This document shows positions 38,502 through 48,240 of a stretch of 64,000 bases of DNA, piece by piece (the first letter of the stretch is position 1; every line of letters starts with the position of its first letter). A model generated the notes under the pieces. The model saw nothing but the letters and a program-made list of their open reading frames with translations. It searched no databases and was not told where the DNA came from. The DNA lies in NCBI RefSeq assembly GCF_014698755.1, contig NZ_JACJTO010000016.1:21729-85728 (forward strand), written 5' to 3'. The translations under genes and the position numbers were made by a program. The DNA comes from Aphanizomenon flos-aquae FACHB-1287. GTDB taxonomy: Bacteria; Cyanobacteriota; Cyanobacteriia; Cyanobacteriales; Nostocaceae.

Positions 38502-40616
38502 ATGAAACGGCGTAATTTTTTACAGCGGGTTGGCAGCTTATTAGCGGCCTTGGGGTTGGCTGAAACTGAATGGTTAAGTTTGGGAAATTCCTATTACCAA
38601 GCTTTAGCACAATCTAGCCAGCGTAAGTTGGCATTATTGATAGGGATTAATCAATATCCACAAATCCCTGTCCTTGGTGGTTGTGTTACCGATGTGGAAT
38701 TGCAAACAGAATTGTTAATTAATCGTTGTGGCTTTGCAGCGTCAGATATTCTCACGTTAACTGACAAACAAGCTGGTAAAGATTTTATTAAGGCGGCTTT
38801 TTCGGAGCATTTGGGTAAGCAAGTCAAATCTGGAGATGTGGTAATTTTCCATTTTTCTGGTTATGGTACTCGTGTTAATTCGGGAATGGGAATATTACAA
38901 AATGCTATAATTCCTGTTGATGAAAATAATTTCCTAGGGACAACATCTAGCAACTATTTATTAGAAGAAAATCTGTTACGGTTATTAAGATCGTTACCGA
39001 CAAATCGGGTCACAGCAGTATTAGATACTAGTTACTATCATGTTGATGAATTAAAACCTATGGGTTTGCGAATGCGTACCCGTCCAGAATTATCAACGGC
39101 AATTTTATCAAAAGAAGAATTAGAGTTTTTATGGCAATTTAAAAGTCAGAAATTTGTTAATAAGCCTCTAATTATTCAGGCTACTTCAGAAGCAAATCAG
39201 CAAGCAGGAGAATTTCTTTTCTCTAATTGGAGTGCAGGATTATTAACTTATGCTTTAACTCAATATCTGTGGGAAACTATCCCAGCCAAAACTATCACGG
39301 TTTTTCTTTCTGGTGTTACTACTTCTATATATCGGTTAGGTGGTAAACAACAACCGGGTCTATTAAATGAGCTAAAAGAATCTCACAATGCTTTAATTAT
39401 TGATTATTTACCGATTAATAACTTGAGAGGTATTGGCGCGGTTCAAGCAATAGAAGAAAATGGCAAGTTAGTCAAGTTGTGGTTAGGAGGATTACCGCCC
39501 CAAGTTCTCGCCAATTATGGTGTAAATTCTTGTTTAACTTTGGAGACGGGTGTAGAGTTATTGATTAAATCACGCAGTGGGTTAATAGCCACAGCCGAAT
39601 TGATAAATCAAGGGATTGATAGTCTACCTCAAGTTGGGCAAATGGTCCAAGAGATTATTCGTGTATTACCCCGGAATATTCATGTTAATGTGGCTTTAGA
39701 TCAGGGTTTGGAAAGAATTGAACGGGTAGATGCTACTAGTGTTTTTTCCGGGATTAGTCGAATTGCCAATATTGCTACCGCAGAAGAAACGGCTGATTAC
39801 GTGTTTGGTAAAGTTGCTAAAGTACCCAGTCGTTATGGTCTTTTTTGCTTGAGTGGTGAGGTGATTCTTAATACTATAGGGGAAATTGAAGAAGCGGTGA
39901 AGGTAGCAGTACAGCGATTAACACCAAAATTTTCAACCTTGTTAGCTTCCAAGTTGTGGCAACTTACAGAAAATAAAGATTCTTCGCGTCTACCTGTGAA
40001 GGTAAGTCTAGAGATTGTTAACAAAATTGTATCCCATGTTTTTATGGTGAGGGACACTTTGGGAAATCCTGTTCAGGATAACACTTTTCAAGTACCTGGT
40101 TATGAGGGAATTACCATGCCAACAATTCCTGTGGGTAGTCGCTGGCAATATAAAATTGAAAATTTGAGCGATCGCCCGATATACTTAGTTTTAGTGGGGT
40201 TAAATAATCATCAAGATCCCTTTGCTTTTTATCATTGGGAAGTTTTATCACAGAAGAATATTCCTCCTACGAAACCCCAATTAGTAGAAATCTTGATTCC
40301 CCCAGGTAAAACCGTCAAAATCCCCGACAATCATCCAATAGCTGGCTGGTTACTTCCCACTCGTTATACTTTTTGTGAACACCAAATTATTTTGAGTACA
40401 GCACCGTTTCAGGAAACTCTTACGGCATTAGCGATCGCTAAATATCCTACCACAGATCAACAGGCTATTAGTCCTATTGTCAACCCTTTAGAAGTTGCCC
40501 AAGCCATATTACAAGATTTACATAATGCTAGTAATGTTACAACTGACATCAATGATGCCTATGTTTTGGATGTTAATAATTGGGCAAGTTTGAACTTTAG
40601 TTTTCAAGTAGTGTAA
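38502..40616 (+). CDS. Orthocaspase-like protein with substituted catalytic dyad
   Basis: 704 aa protein of the bacterial caspase family (C14). The N-terminal RRNFLQ followed by a hydrophobic stretch (about 2-36) resembles a twin-arginine signal peptide. The caspase p20-like domain spans about residues 40-270 (LALLIGINQYPQIPVLGGC onward). The expected FSGHG motif reads FSGYG, so the catalytic His is Tyr121; the expected DxCxS-type block reads LDTSYYH, so the catalytic Cys is Ser177. A Tyr/Ser replacement of this kind is known in cyanobacterial orthocaspases and implies loss of protease activity. The C-terminal part (about 450-700) includes a DUF4384-like region, which I infer only weakly. Confidence 0.88.
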   Translation: MKRRNFLQRVGSLLAALGLAETEWLSLGNSYYQALAQSSQRKLALLIGINQYPQIPVLGGCVTDVELQTELLINRCGFAASDILTLTDKQAGKDFIKAAFSEHLGKQVKSGDVVIFHFSGYGTRVNSGMGILQNAIIPVDENNFLGTTSSNYLLEENLLRLLRSLPTNRVTAVLDTSYYHVDELKPMGLRMRTRPELSTAILSKEELEFLWQFKSQKFVNKPLIIQATSEANQQAGEFLFSNWSAGLLTYALTQYLWETIPAKTITVFLSGVTTSIYRLGGKQQPGLLNELKESHNALIIDYLPINNLRGIGAVQAIEENGKLVKLWLGGLPPQVLANYGVNSCLTLETGVELLIKSRSGLIATAELINQGIDSLPQVGQMVQEIIRVLPRNIHVNVALDQGLERIERVDATSVFSGISRIANIATAEETADYVFGKVAKVPSRYGLFCLSGEVILNTIGEIEEAVKVAVQRLTPKFSTLLASKLWQLTENKDSSRLPVKVSLEIVNKIVSHVFMVRDTLGNPVQDNTFQVPGYEGITMPTIPVGSRWQYKIENLSDRPIYLVLVGLNNHQDPFAFYHWEVLSQKNIPPTKPQLVEILIPPGKTVKIPDNHPIAGWLLPTRYTFCEHQIILSTAPFQETLTALAIAKYPTTDQQAISPIVNPLEVAQAILQDLHNASNVTTDINDAYVLDVNNWASLNFSFQVV

Positions 40617-40667
40617 ACACGCAATGGGGTATTATAGTTACGTATCCTACTATAGATTCAAAATTGT

Positions 40668-41221
40668 ATGGAATTTTACTTATCTGCTGATAATTATTTC
40701 AACCGAGGGAATACTTTGTGCCTTTCAGGTGATTATGAGGGTGGAATTAAAGCTTACGATCAAGCCATTCAAATACAACCCTTCCATGAAGTATACCAAA
40801 ATCGCGGTGTAGCACTATTTTTTTAGATCGAGAGGAAGATGCACTTGTATCTTTCAACAAAGCTATTGAACTTAAACCAGAATTTTACCAAGCTTGGTAC
40901 AGTCGGGGTGTTTTACGCCTAAAACGAATGAAAGATATATATTTAGGTCCAGGTTCATTAGACCTGTCCGAAGAAAGCAAAAAACAATATAAAGAAGCAA
41001 TAGAATCTTTTAACAAGACTATTGAAATCGAACAAAAATACCACCGAGCTTGGTATGATAGAGCAGAATGTTATGCAATAATTCAGGAAGTGGATTTAGC
41101 TATAAAGGACTTAAAACAAGCTATTGACCTTAATCACGAATACAAAACCAAAGCAAAAACTAACACTTACTTTGATGAAATTAGAGAAGATGAGCGATTT
41201 AAGAAATTGATAGAAGACTAA
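40668..41221 (+). pseudogene. TPR-repeat protein gene with a frameshift
   Basis: Reading from the ATG at 40668 gives MEFYLSADNYFNRGNTLCLS, continuing with TPR sequence to GVALFF and a stop at 40827. Sequence from about 40828 continues the same repeats in another frame (LDREEDALVSFNKAIELKPE, then FYQAWYSRGVLRLKR) to 41221. The break is at a run of seven T (about 40820-40826). Adding one T would restore one 184-aa TPR protein. It may be a true pseudogene, a slippage site or a sequencing error. Confidence 0.75.
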
Positions 41222-41226
41222 ATTTA

Positions 41227-41343
41227 TGGCGTTGGTGAATGAAAGTATGAATTTATCTCACCCTTCCGACGCAAAGATTAGGAGTTTGAGAAATGGAATT
41301 TTTGATTTTCATACCTCAATATGGCTATCTATCACCAACGCCA
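41227..41343. mobile_element. MITE-like element, 117 bp
   Basis: Perfect 12-bp terminal inverted repeats: TGGCGTTGGTGA at 41227-41238 and TCACCAACGCCA at 41332-41343. A further inverted GTATGAA/TTCATAC pair lies inside. No coding capacity. It lies between the frameshifted TPR gene and a toxin-antitoxin pair. Confidence 0.6.
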
Positions 41344-41388
41344 AAAATGTTATATTAAACGCAAAGCTACCACAACAATCAAAAACTT

Positions 41389-41724
41389 ATGATAGCGAGT
41401 AATATTAGACAACAAATTCTAGATCATCTTCAACCATTACCTGGAGAACAAGTAAAAACCCTTCTATTAACATGGCTAACTGGTACATCTGGGGAATTAG
41501 AAGATTTTGAGCGGTTGCTGACAAATAAACCTACTCAAACCACAGAAGAATCACTTGAGTATGGCGAAATAGATGCAGAACTAAATTTTCAACCTCTCAC
41601 TGAAGCCGACATGATTCAGCAAAGTAAATCTGCGCTAGAAGCCTACCGTCGCACGGGTTCAGGAGTAGAACATGAACGAGTGCGGGAATGGGTAAATAGC
41701 TTAGGAATCAATCAAGAACGCTGA
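41389..41724 (+). CDS. Probable antitoxin of a ParE/RelE-type module
   Basis: 111 aa acidic protein (SGELEDFERLLTNKPTQTTEESLEYGE and ALEAYRRTGSGVEHERVREWVNSLG). The C-terminal helix resembles the toxin-binding tail of ParD-like antitoxins. Its TGA overlaps the ATG of the toxin gene (ATGA-type coupling), which supports the pairing more than sequence similarity does. Confidence 0.7.
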   Translation: MIASNIRQQILDHLQPLPGEQVKTLLLTWLTGTSGELEDFERLLTNKPTQTTEESLEYGEIDAELNFQPLTEADMIQQSKSALEAYRRTGSGVEHERVREWVNSLGINQER

Positions 41725-42014
41725 TGTCTCAGATAGTTTGGACCCAAACTGCAATTAACGACTTAAATCGTCATTACGATTTTATCGCACTTAATGATGT
41801 TAACGCAGCAGCACGCGCAGTACAAACAATAGTCTCTTCTAGCGATACTCTACAGCAAAATCCACATCGAGGCGCGATTGTAGATGAGGTAGCAGGATTA
41901 CGAAAACTTTTAGTTTCTTTTGGTAAATACGGCTATATTATTCACTACGCTATTCTTGAAGATGATGTGATTATTTTACGCATCTATCATGGGCGAGAGA
42001 ATAGACCGATTTAA
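41724..42014 (+). CDS. ParE/RelE family toxin
   Basis: 96 aa with the compact toxin fold: VWTQTAINDLNRHYDFIALN, NPHRGAIVDEVAGLRKLLVSFGKYGYIIHYAILEDDVIILRIYHGRE. The pattern (basic core, final HGRE) fits ParE-type plasmid-stabilisation toxins, which inhibit gyrase or cleave mRNA depending on the subfamily. The start codon overlaps the antitoxin stop. Intact. Confidence 0.88.
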   Translation: MSQIVWTQTAINDLNRHYDFIALNDVNAAARAVQTIVSSSDTLQQNPHRGAIVDEVAGLRKLLVSFGKYGYIIHYAILEDDVIILRIYHGRENRPI

Positions 42015-42040
42015 TCAGTCAGTTCTCATTCCCTATTCCC

Positions 42041-42913
42041 TTACAAATACTTCTCTAACAACAAAGCCAACTTCTCCTTAGTTGCTGCTGGTGCTTTCTC
42101 CAAATTCGTCAAAATCGCATATTTCAAAGCCGAATGCGCCTCACTAGCAGGAGGATTTGCACTCAACCGCTTCACAGTTTCTTGAATTACCTTTTGTGCA
42201 TTTGCTGCATTTTTATGTAAATTCCCAATTACCATTTCCACCGTCACAGTATCATGATCTGGATGCCAACAATCATAATCCGTCACCAGCGCCAACGTTG
42301 CATAGGCGATTTCCGCTTCCCGTGCTAACTTCGCTTCGGGTAAATTTGTCATCCCGATGACTGTAGCATCCCAACTCCGATAGAGATGAGATTCAGCCTT
42401 AGTAGAAAAAGCCGGTCCCTCCATACATACGTACGTACCACCATTATGTAATGTGACATCTAGTAAACTTAAAGAAGCGATCGCCTCAGCTAAAATAGTA
42501 GATAAATTATGGCAAATCGGCTCACCAAAAGCAATATGCGCCACAATTCCTTCACCAAAGAAGGTAGAAATGCGATTCTTGGTTCGATCAATAAACTGAT
42601 CGGGAATTACCATATCTAAGGGTTTAACTTCAGCTTTCAAAGAACCCACAGCACTAGCAGAGATTAGGTATTCTACCCCCAATCGCTTCATCGCGTAAAT
42701 ATTAGCCCGATATGGCAATTCAGCAGGTAATAATGTATGATTACGACCATGACGCGCTAAAAAAGCTACTCTTGTTCCTTCTAAAGTTCCGAGAATAATC
42801 ACATCTGAAGGTGAACCAAAAGGTGTAGAAATTTCTATTTCTTCCACATCTTTGAGCGCTTCCATTTTATATAGACCGCTTCCACCAATGATTCCGATTT
42901 TCGCTACTGTCAT
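42041..42913 (-). CDS. mtnP: S-methyl-5'-thioadenosine phosphorylase
   Basis: 290 aa purine-nucleoside-phosphorylase-type enzyme of methionine salvage. It carries [42 protein letters not shown], and [19 protein letters not shown]. The ending ([17 protein letters not shown]) is typical. It may alternatively accept inosine. Convergent with the toxin gene. Confidence 0.94.
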   Translation of the reverse strand: MTVAKIGIIGGSGLYKMEALKDVEEIEISTPFGSPSDVIILGTLEGTRVAFLARHGRNHTLLPAELPYRANIYAMKRLGVEYLISASAVGSLKAEVKPLDMVIPDQFIDRTKNRISTFFGEGIVAHIAFGEPICHNLSTILAEAIASLSLLDVTLHNGGTYVCMEGPAFSTKAESHLYRSWDATVIGMTNLPEAKLAREAEIAYATLALVTDYDCWHPDHDTVTVEMVIGNLHKNAANAQKVIQETVKRLSANPPASEAHSALKYAILTNLEKAPAATKEKLALLLEKYL

Positions 42914-43062
42914 AAAGTATTGACTTTGTGATAAATGGGACTAAGCAGTAATTTTAACATCTGTATATTGTACAAAAATATCCGACAAAAAATAAAGTTC
43001 TTGTTTTTCTAAAAGTTGAAAAATCTTCAATCTAGAGCAATTTTAGATACATTCCCGGTGTT

Positions 43063-43128
43063 ATGAGATACATATATAGCGGGCAAGATGCCCGCACCAC
43101 AAGAGTTTCATGATTCAACTTTGTACCT
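43063..43128. mobile_element. Copy of the short palindromic dispersed repeat
   Basis: 66 bp; ends ATGAGATACA and TTGTACCT; interior GCGGGCAAGATGCCCGC followed by ACCACAAGAGTTT, as in the copy at 28557-28625. It lies in the 302-bp gap between mtnP and exbD, which otherwise holds only the terminator at 43148-43184. Confidence 0.6.
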
Positions 43129-43147
43129 TTAATTTTACCTAAAAATA

Positions 43148-43184
43148 TCCCCATAACTTCCTATTGATAAGGAAAATATGGGGA
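43148..43184 (-). terminator. Terminator of the exbB-exbD transcript
   Basis: TCCCCATA (43148-43155) pairs with TATGGGGA (43177-43184), and TTCC (43158-43161) with GGAA (43171-43174). On the minus strand the stem is followed by TATTTTTAGG. It lies 32 bp past the exbD stop. Confidence 0.6.
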
Positions 43185-43215
43185 AATAATATCGGTAATT
43201 TCTCACAAAATGGTT

Positions 43216-43863
43216 TTAATTTTGAGGAGAGGAATTATTTATTCCTGGTGTTACGGTCACCTGAGGTAAAGTGCTGTTAGGAACTAAACTAGGGTTATTT
43301 CCGTTCCCTGGTGCGGGAAATGAATTTGGGTTAATTGGTGGTACAGACCTCAAATTTCCTAGTGAGTTGATTTCGGGATTTGTGGGATTATTAGGTATGG
43401 GAGGAACCGGAAAACTAGATGAATTTGTCAATGGTTGAGATGAACCAGGGATAATTCCCAAAGATACACGATTTCCTCCTATTTGTCGCAGCAAATCTAA
43501 TATTTGAATTACATCGTTATAAGTAGCTGTCCGCGACGCATTTAATACTAAAATCCCATCTGGATTGGCTTGGATGTATTGTTTTAAACGTCCTTCCAAT
43601 TCCTCTCGTTTTATCTGTTCTTTTTCTATGTAAAGCGATCCAACAGCATCAATTGTCACAGGTAATATTTTGCTTTTAATTTGGAAATTAGCAGCGGAAT
43701 TTTCACCCGTACTAGCTTTGGGTAAATCAACATTAATTGCTTGTTGACGGGTAAATTGTAAAGCCGCCAATAGAAAGAATGTCAGAATACAAAAAACAAC
43801 GTCAATTAGAGGGATAATTTGAATCTGAAGGTCTTCACCGGGAGTATCTAGCTTAACTTTCAT
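43216..43863 (-). CDS. ExbD/TolR family biopolymer transport protein
   Basis: 215 aa. One N-terminal membrane helix ([20 protein letters not shown]) carries the conserved proton-pathway Asp. The periplasmic ExbD domain follows (to about residue 145), then a Pro/Asn-rich low-complexity tail. It overlaps the ExbB gene by 11 bp. Energises outer-membrane transport together with ExbB and a TonB protein not seen here. Confidence 0.92.
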   Translation of the reverse strand: MKVKLDTPGEDLQIQIIPLIDVVFCILTFFLLAALQFTRQQAINVDLPKASTGENSAANFQIKSKILPVTIDAVGSLYIEKEQIKREELEGRLKQYIQANPDGILVLNASRTATYNDVIQILDLLRQIGGNRVSLGIIPGSSQPLTNSSSFPVPPIPNNPTNPEINSLGNLRSVPPINPNSFPAPGNGNNPSLVPNSTLPQVTVTPGINNSSPQN

Positions 43864-44851
43864 CTTCTTGTTTTTCTACAGGGTGCAAACTTAAATTATC
43901 AGTTTTGTGATCTGGCAAATCTGCTGAATTTATAGGGTTTAAACTGGGGTTATCAATTGTATCATCTGGCTCAATTGATGAAGCAGAGTGCAAACTTAAA
44001 TTATCAGTTGTGTGATCTGGCAAATCTGCTGAATTTACAGCATTTAAACTGGGGTTATCAATTGTATCATCCGGCTCAATTGATGAAGTAGAGTGCAAAC
44101 TTAAATTATCAATTGTATCATCTGGCTGATTTTCTGGTTCTTGGATAAATGTTTTTGATTCTAACCCAGAAGATAAATCAAAATTCTTAGAACTACGTTT
44201 TGAGAATCTTTCTGTGTTAACTGTTTTAGGTTCAGGAGGATATTGACGGTAAAGCAATTCCAGTTCATTACCCGCTTTGTTGAAAATTTTGACTTGGTTA
44301 ACAACAAAACTTTGAAATAAGCGGTAGAATACTAAACTAGCGATCGCTACTATTAATCCTGATGCTGTACTAATTAGTGATTCTCCAATCCCCGTAGTTA
44401 CACCTGCTGTAGATTCAGTTCCCAAATCACCAATACGAATTGCACCTAAAGAACGAATCAAACCCAGGACTGTACCCAACAATCCTAACAGGGGTGAGAG
44501 AGCAATTACAGCCTCCAAAAGTTTTTCCCCCCGACGCATTCCAGCTACCTCGTCGGCTGCGGTTGATTCTAGCGCCAATCTAAAAGTTTCTGGATCACTT
44601 TTTTGCAAGCTTAAAGGTGCGTATAAAAATCTACCAATGGGCTGATTTCTGGCTTGTTCAGCTATTGTTTCAGCGATTCCCCAATCTTCACCAGCAGCGT
44701 CAAGAACCCGATTGACTATTTCTTTTTCCTGGGCAAGAATCACTAACCAGAACCACAGCCGTTCAAAAATCACACTTAGTGATAGAACCGACAAAACGAA
44801 CAAAGGCCACATAGCTGGCCCGCCCTTCTTAAACAAATCTAAAATATCCAC
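43853..44851 (-). CDS. MotA/TolQ/ExbB proton-channel family protein
   Basis: 332 aa. Membrane segments lie at about 12-35, 108-135 and 160-185 ([20 protein letters not shown] and [20 protein letters not shown] carry the family signature). After residue 210 there is a non-family tail of imperfect 17-18-residue repeats ([29 protein letters not shown]), repeated at DNA level with a period of about 105 bp at 43880-44130. The tail is probably cytosolic and disordered. Confidence 0.92.
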   Translation of the reverse strand: MDILDLFKKGGPAMWPLFVLSVLSLSVIFERLWFWLVILAQEKEIVNRVLDAAGEDWGIAETIAEQARNQPIGRFLYAPLSLQKSDPETFRLALESTAADEVAGMRRGEKLLEAVIALSPLLGLLGTVLGLIRSLGAIRIGDLGTESTAGVTTGIGESLISTASGLIVAIASLVFYRLFQSFVVNQVKIFNKAGNELELLYRQYPPEPKTVNTERFSKRSSKNFDLSSGLESKTFIQEPENQPDDTIDNLSLHSTSSIEPDDTIDNPSLNAVNSADLPDHTTDNLSLHSASSIEPDDTIDNPSLNPINSADLPDHKTDNLSLHPVEKQEDES

Positions 44852-45040
44852 TGTGTAAATTTCCCCTCACCATTCCTAGTAGTCAAAGCATTTTTATTTT
44901 AGAGAGTTTTGCATTACTCACAAACTTTTCTCGTTAATTACTAAGGAGTAACATCTTCTATACACAATCTGACGGTTATTCCCACCGGGAATTTAGAGGA
45001 TTATTTGCCAAAATGAAAAAAACCACTGGAGGTTAAGAAT

Positions 45041-45355
45041 ATGAACTTCTCAATTCAATCCCTTTATACATGGTATCGGAATACATTACGTAATCCTAAG
45101 TACCGTTGGTGGGTAATTATCGGCACAGTTGCCTATTTAATTAGCCCTTTGGATATTTCTCCAGATTTTATTCCTATTATTGGCCAAGTTGATGATGTTT
45201 TACTGTTAACTTTATTCGTTACTGAAGTTTCGGGATTGGTAATTGATGGTTGGAAGACCAAGAAAGGAACTGTAGGAAATAGTACCAGCAATTCCGCTAA
45301 TCATGCCACTTCCCCAGGGGAAACTGTGGATGTTAGTTCTACTACTAGTAAGTAG
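45041..45355 (+). CDS. YkvA family (DUF1232) protein
   Basis: 104 aa. The core YRWWVIIGTVAYLISPLDISPDFIPIIGQVDDVLLLTLFVTEV is the DUF1232 signature (PLDxxPDFIPxxGxxDD), with one or two membrane-associated helices. The Ser/Thr-rich tail is not conserved. GGAGG lies 12 bases before the ATG. Function unknown. Confidence 0.9.
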   Translation: MNFSIQSLYTWYRNTLRNPKYRWWVIIGTVAYLISPLDISPDFIPIIGQVDDVLLLTLFVTEVSGLVIDGWKTKKGTVGNSTSNSANHATSPGETVDVSSTTSK

Positions 45356-45450
45356 TATTATCCGTTGGGTGGCCGCGAGGAAACCCAACATACAGCATTT
45401 TCTAGTATTCTAAAGCACAGATATTAATGATACAGCGTTTTCCGCTGAAG

Positions 45451-45536
45451 ATGAGGTACAAATATGTACCTTATAACACCGGAAATTACTGTAAAACTCT
45501 TGTGGTACAGGCATTTTACCCGCATAGTCTACCTCA
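45451..45536. mobile_element. Diverged copy of the short palindromic repeat
   Basis: Starts ATGAGGTACAAATATGTACC and ends GTCTACCTCA; the interior carries the inverse of the ACAAGAGTTTTA block (TAAAACTCTTGT). Part of a 202-bp gap between the YkvA-type gene and the DUF58 gene that also contains an AACCCAAC hairpin (45362-45391). Confidence 0.45.
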
Positions 45537-45557
45537 CTAAAAAAAGCAATTTTCTAT

Positions 45558-46877
45558 TCAAAGCTGATTTCTAGCTTTAAGTTGTAAATATCTATCAACT
45601 AACTGTTCGGAAATTTGATTTGCCGGTGCGTCGAGAACTAATACACCTTTTTGTTTTAATTGAGCAAATGCCAGTTGTCTTTGTGCTAATAAGTCTAAAG
45701 CAACTGCGCGAATATAAGACTGTGTAACATTTTCCGTAAAGGTATGTGCTAATTTATCAACTTGAGGATCTGCCAGGGTGACGCAAAAGGGTAAATAACG
45801 GGGTGCGAGTCTGGTAAGTGCTGCGAGAAGTTCGGAGGAAGCAGTGATATCAACTAAGTCCGTAATAACGACTACTAAAGCCCTGCGGCTTTGTTGTTTG
45901 ACGACATGAGTAACTGCACCTAAATAGTCAGATTCCAGTAATTCTGGTTGAATGGGGGTGAGTTTATCAATGAGTCGGTTGAGGTGATGTTGTCCTCGTT
46001 CTGAGGGTATCCACGTATGTATTTGGCGATCAAATACACCAACACCAACGCGATCGCCTCTGTGTAAACCCGCTAATGCTAGGGATAATGTAGTATTTAA
46101 ACCCCAGTCAAATCGTTGTAAACCCTGAACTTGTGCTGTCATTAATCTGCCACGATCTAGTAATATCAATAATGTTTGTTCTTGTTCTGGTTCTAAAACT
46201 CTAACTAGGGGTCCTGTATTACCATAAGCACGTCTAGCTGTTGCTTTCCAATCAATAAACCGCAAATCATCACCGCTGCGATAGTTCCGCAGTTCAGCAA
46301 ATTCTGTACCTATACCCATTTGCCGAATTTTGCGGATAGAACCTGATGATTGTAATGTGAGACGAATAGAAAGTGATCGCAATCCAATTAAATCAGGATA
46401 TACTTTTACCTGTGTATTTTGGGGAATTTGCCAATCATACCACCCTAAACCCCACATTCCTAACTGTCGGACTTGGATATTTCCCCAAGAAAACTCTCCT
46501 CTTTGATTTGGATAAACTGTGTAAATTAATTCTTGGTTTTGATTAGCATAAATATTAGCTGTAATTGTGTTTTCAGAAACAGCAAATTCTTGTGGATAAT
46601 AATCACGAACTTGAATAACTGTATCAACTTTCCCCGCTTGGACTTTTAATATAACTGAATTATCCCTACCAATAGATAAACGTAAAGGTAATTCGCGGGT
46701 AATTTCTACACCGTTGGCTTTTATTCTCCAAATATCAATTACCATGAAGATAAAAACGGTAATATCAAATAAACAAATTATGATTATGGTTTGATCAATT
46801 CCCAAAATCATAGACAAAATTGGGGAAATAAATATTCCCGCAATTAATAAGAAATAAACTTTTTTGGAGGGAATCAT
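45558..46877 (-). CDS. DUF58 domain-containing protein
   Basis: 439 aa. Two N-terminal membrane segments (VYFLLIAGIFISPILSMILG and IIIICLFDITVFIFMVIDIW), then an immunoglobulin-like region and the DUF58 signature GTEFAELRNYRSGDDLRFIDWKATAR, followed by a von Willebrand A-like part (LLILLDRGR). The ATG at 46877 is preferred to a TTG at 46937. Forms a cluster with the MoxR ATPase, DUF4350 and DUF4129 genes; such clusters are proposed to assemble or activate membrane or metal-containing complexes. Confidence 0.9.
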   Translation of the reverse strand: MIPSKKVYFLLIAGIFISPILSMILGIDQTIIIICLFDITVFIFMVIDIWRIKANGVEITRELPLRLSIGRDNSVILKVQAGKVDTVIQVRDYYPQEFAVSENTITANIYANQNQELIYTVYPNQRGEFSWGNIQVRQLGMWGLGWYDWQIPQNTQVKVYPDLIGLRSLSIRLTLQSSGSIRKIRQMGIGTEFAELRNYRSGDDLRFIDWKATARRAYGNTGPLVRVLEPEQEQTLLILLDRGRLMTAQVQGLQRFDWGLNTTLSLALAGLHRGDRVGVGVFDRQIHTWIPSERGQHHLNRLIDKLTPIQPELLESDYLGAVTHVVKQQSRRALVVVITDLVDITASSELLAALTRLAPRYLPFCVTLADPQVDKLAHTFTENVTQSYIRAVALDLLAQRQLAFAQLKQKGVLVLDAPANQISEQLVDRYLQLKARNQL

Positions 46878-46956
46878 ATTATCAAGGATGAATTTATGAA
46901 TACTGATTTCTGCCGTCAATTTTGTGACGAATTGCAACTAGACTATTAGGGAAATT

Positions 46957-47154
46957 TCAAAATGTTCCCCTAAATGCTGCATAACTCAGAGCCATAATAA
47001 TTGGGAGAATAATAGAGATAGAAATAATCAGTCCAGTTTTGCCAAAATGAACTTTTTGTCCATCTGATTTCAAGAAGATAATTACAGATGCAGTTGCCAT
47101 TAAAACCCAAATTATTGCAAAGAGAATAAAGATAATAAATGCTGAATTATTCAT
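46957..47154 (-). CDS. Small two-helix membrane protein
   Basis: 65 aa with two hydrophobic stretches (FIIFILFAIIWVLMATASVI and LIISISIILPIIMALSYAAF) separated by a short charged loop (KSDGQKVHFGKTG). It lies between the DUF58 and MoxR genes on the same strand, so it may belong to their transcript. No family recognised. Confidence 0.6.
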   Translation of the reverse strand: MNNSAFIIFILFAIIWVLMATASVIIFLKSDGQKVHFGKTGLIISISIILPIIMALSYAAFRGTF

Positions 47155-47236
47155 GGTTTTTATTAACTATTCTTGTCTCTTTAGGGAATGTAATTCTTGT
47201 TATGAAACTTGTTTTCAACATGAGATTATCAATGAA

Positions 47237-48190
47237 TTATCTAGGAACTGGAACTTGATTAATTAATGCTGTAACCACCGCATCAATTTGTAAACCATCT
47301 AGCATTGCTTCCGGTTTTAATAATAAACGATGACGTAATAAAGGTGGAGCTACTGATTTTACATCATCTGGGGTAACAAAATCTCTACCTGATAACCAAG
47401 CTGCTGCTTGAGAAGTTTGCAACCAAGCGCCCGCAGCGCGAGGAGAAGCACCTAAAGCCAAATCAGGATATTGACGGGATTTTCTGACAATTTCTAATAA
47501 ATAATCAACTATTTTTTCTGATACCTGAACTTGTTTTACAGCTTGTCTAGCTTGCAAAATATCAGTTACTTTGGTAATAGGTTTTAAACTGGCAATATCT
47601 GAGCGTTTAGCAGCAAACCCAGACTGACGATTTAATAACATTTGTTTTTCGGCTGTTTGTTCTGGATAATCAACAATTAACTTAAACAAAAACCGATCTA
47701 ATTGCGCTTCTGGTAAGGGATAAGTTCCTTCAAATTCTAAAGGATTTTGGGTAGCAATTACCCAAAATAAATCAGGTAAAGGTAAACTTTTTCCATCTAG
47801 TGTAACTTGCATTTCTTCCATTGCTTCTAAGAGTGCAGCTTGGGTTTTTGGAGGAGTGCGGTTAATTTCATCAGCTAAAAGTATTTCTGTAAATATAGGA
47901 CCTCTTTTTAAAGTAAAATCCCGGGTATTTAAATCAAAAATATTTGTACCTGTAATATCAGATGGTAAAACATCTGGAGTTAGTTGAATACGACGAAAAT
48001 CAGATTGGATTAATTGGGCTAAAACCTTAACTAAAAGAGTTTTTCCTGTACCGGGAACTCCTTCTAAAATGATGTGTCCTCCTGCTAATAAAGCGATTAA
48101 TGTCTGTTTAATCAAAGTAGGTTGTCCAACAACTATTTGATTAATTGCTTTTCCCAGGTTAATTAAAATGGAATTATTGGTTTGACTCAT
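47237..48190 (-). CDS. MoxR family AAA+ ATPase
   Basis: 317 aa chaperone-like ATPase. Walker A is GVPGTGKT, Walker B LLADEINR, sensor 1 VIATQNPLEFEGTYPLPEAQLDRF, and the C-terminal lid carries GASPRAAGAWL. The ATG at 48190 gives the family N-terminus; the upstream extension is not coding. Acts with the DUF58 protein encoded downstream. Confidence 0.95.
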   Translation of the reverse strand: MSQTNNSILINLGKAINQIVVGQPTLIKQTLIALLAGGHIILEGVPGTGKTLLVKVLAQLIQSDFRRIQLTPDVLPSDITGTNIFDLNTRDFTLKRGPIFTEILLADEINRTPPKTQAALLEAMEEMQVTLDGKSLPLPDLFWVIATQNPLEFEGTYPLPEAQLDRFLFKLIVDYPEQTAEKQMLLNRQSGFAAKRSDIASLKPITKVTDILQARQAVKQVQVSEKIVDYLLEIVRKSRQYPDLALGASPRAAGAWLQTSQAAAWLSGRDFVTPDDVKSVAPPLLRHRLLLKPEAMLDGLQIDAVVTALINQVPVPR

Positions 48191-48240
48191 ATTGATCACT
48201 CTCACACAAAAAAGAAAGAATATAAAGCTTATATTAGATA

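Noticed and set aside
40624..40812. 62-codon + strand frame at the start of the TPR pseudogene
   Set aside because: The TPR sequence is in a different frame starting at 40668; this frame is a shadow.
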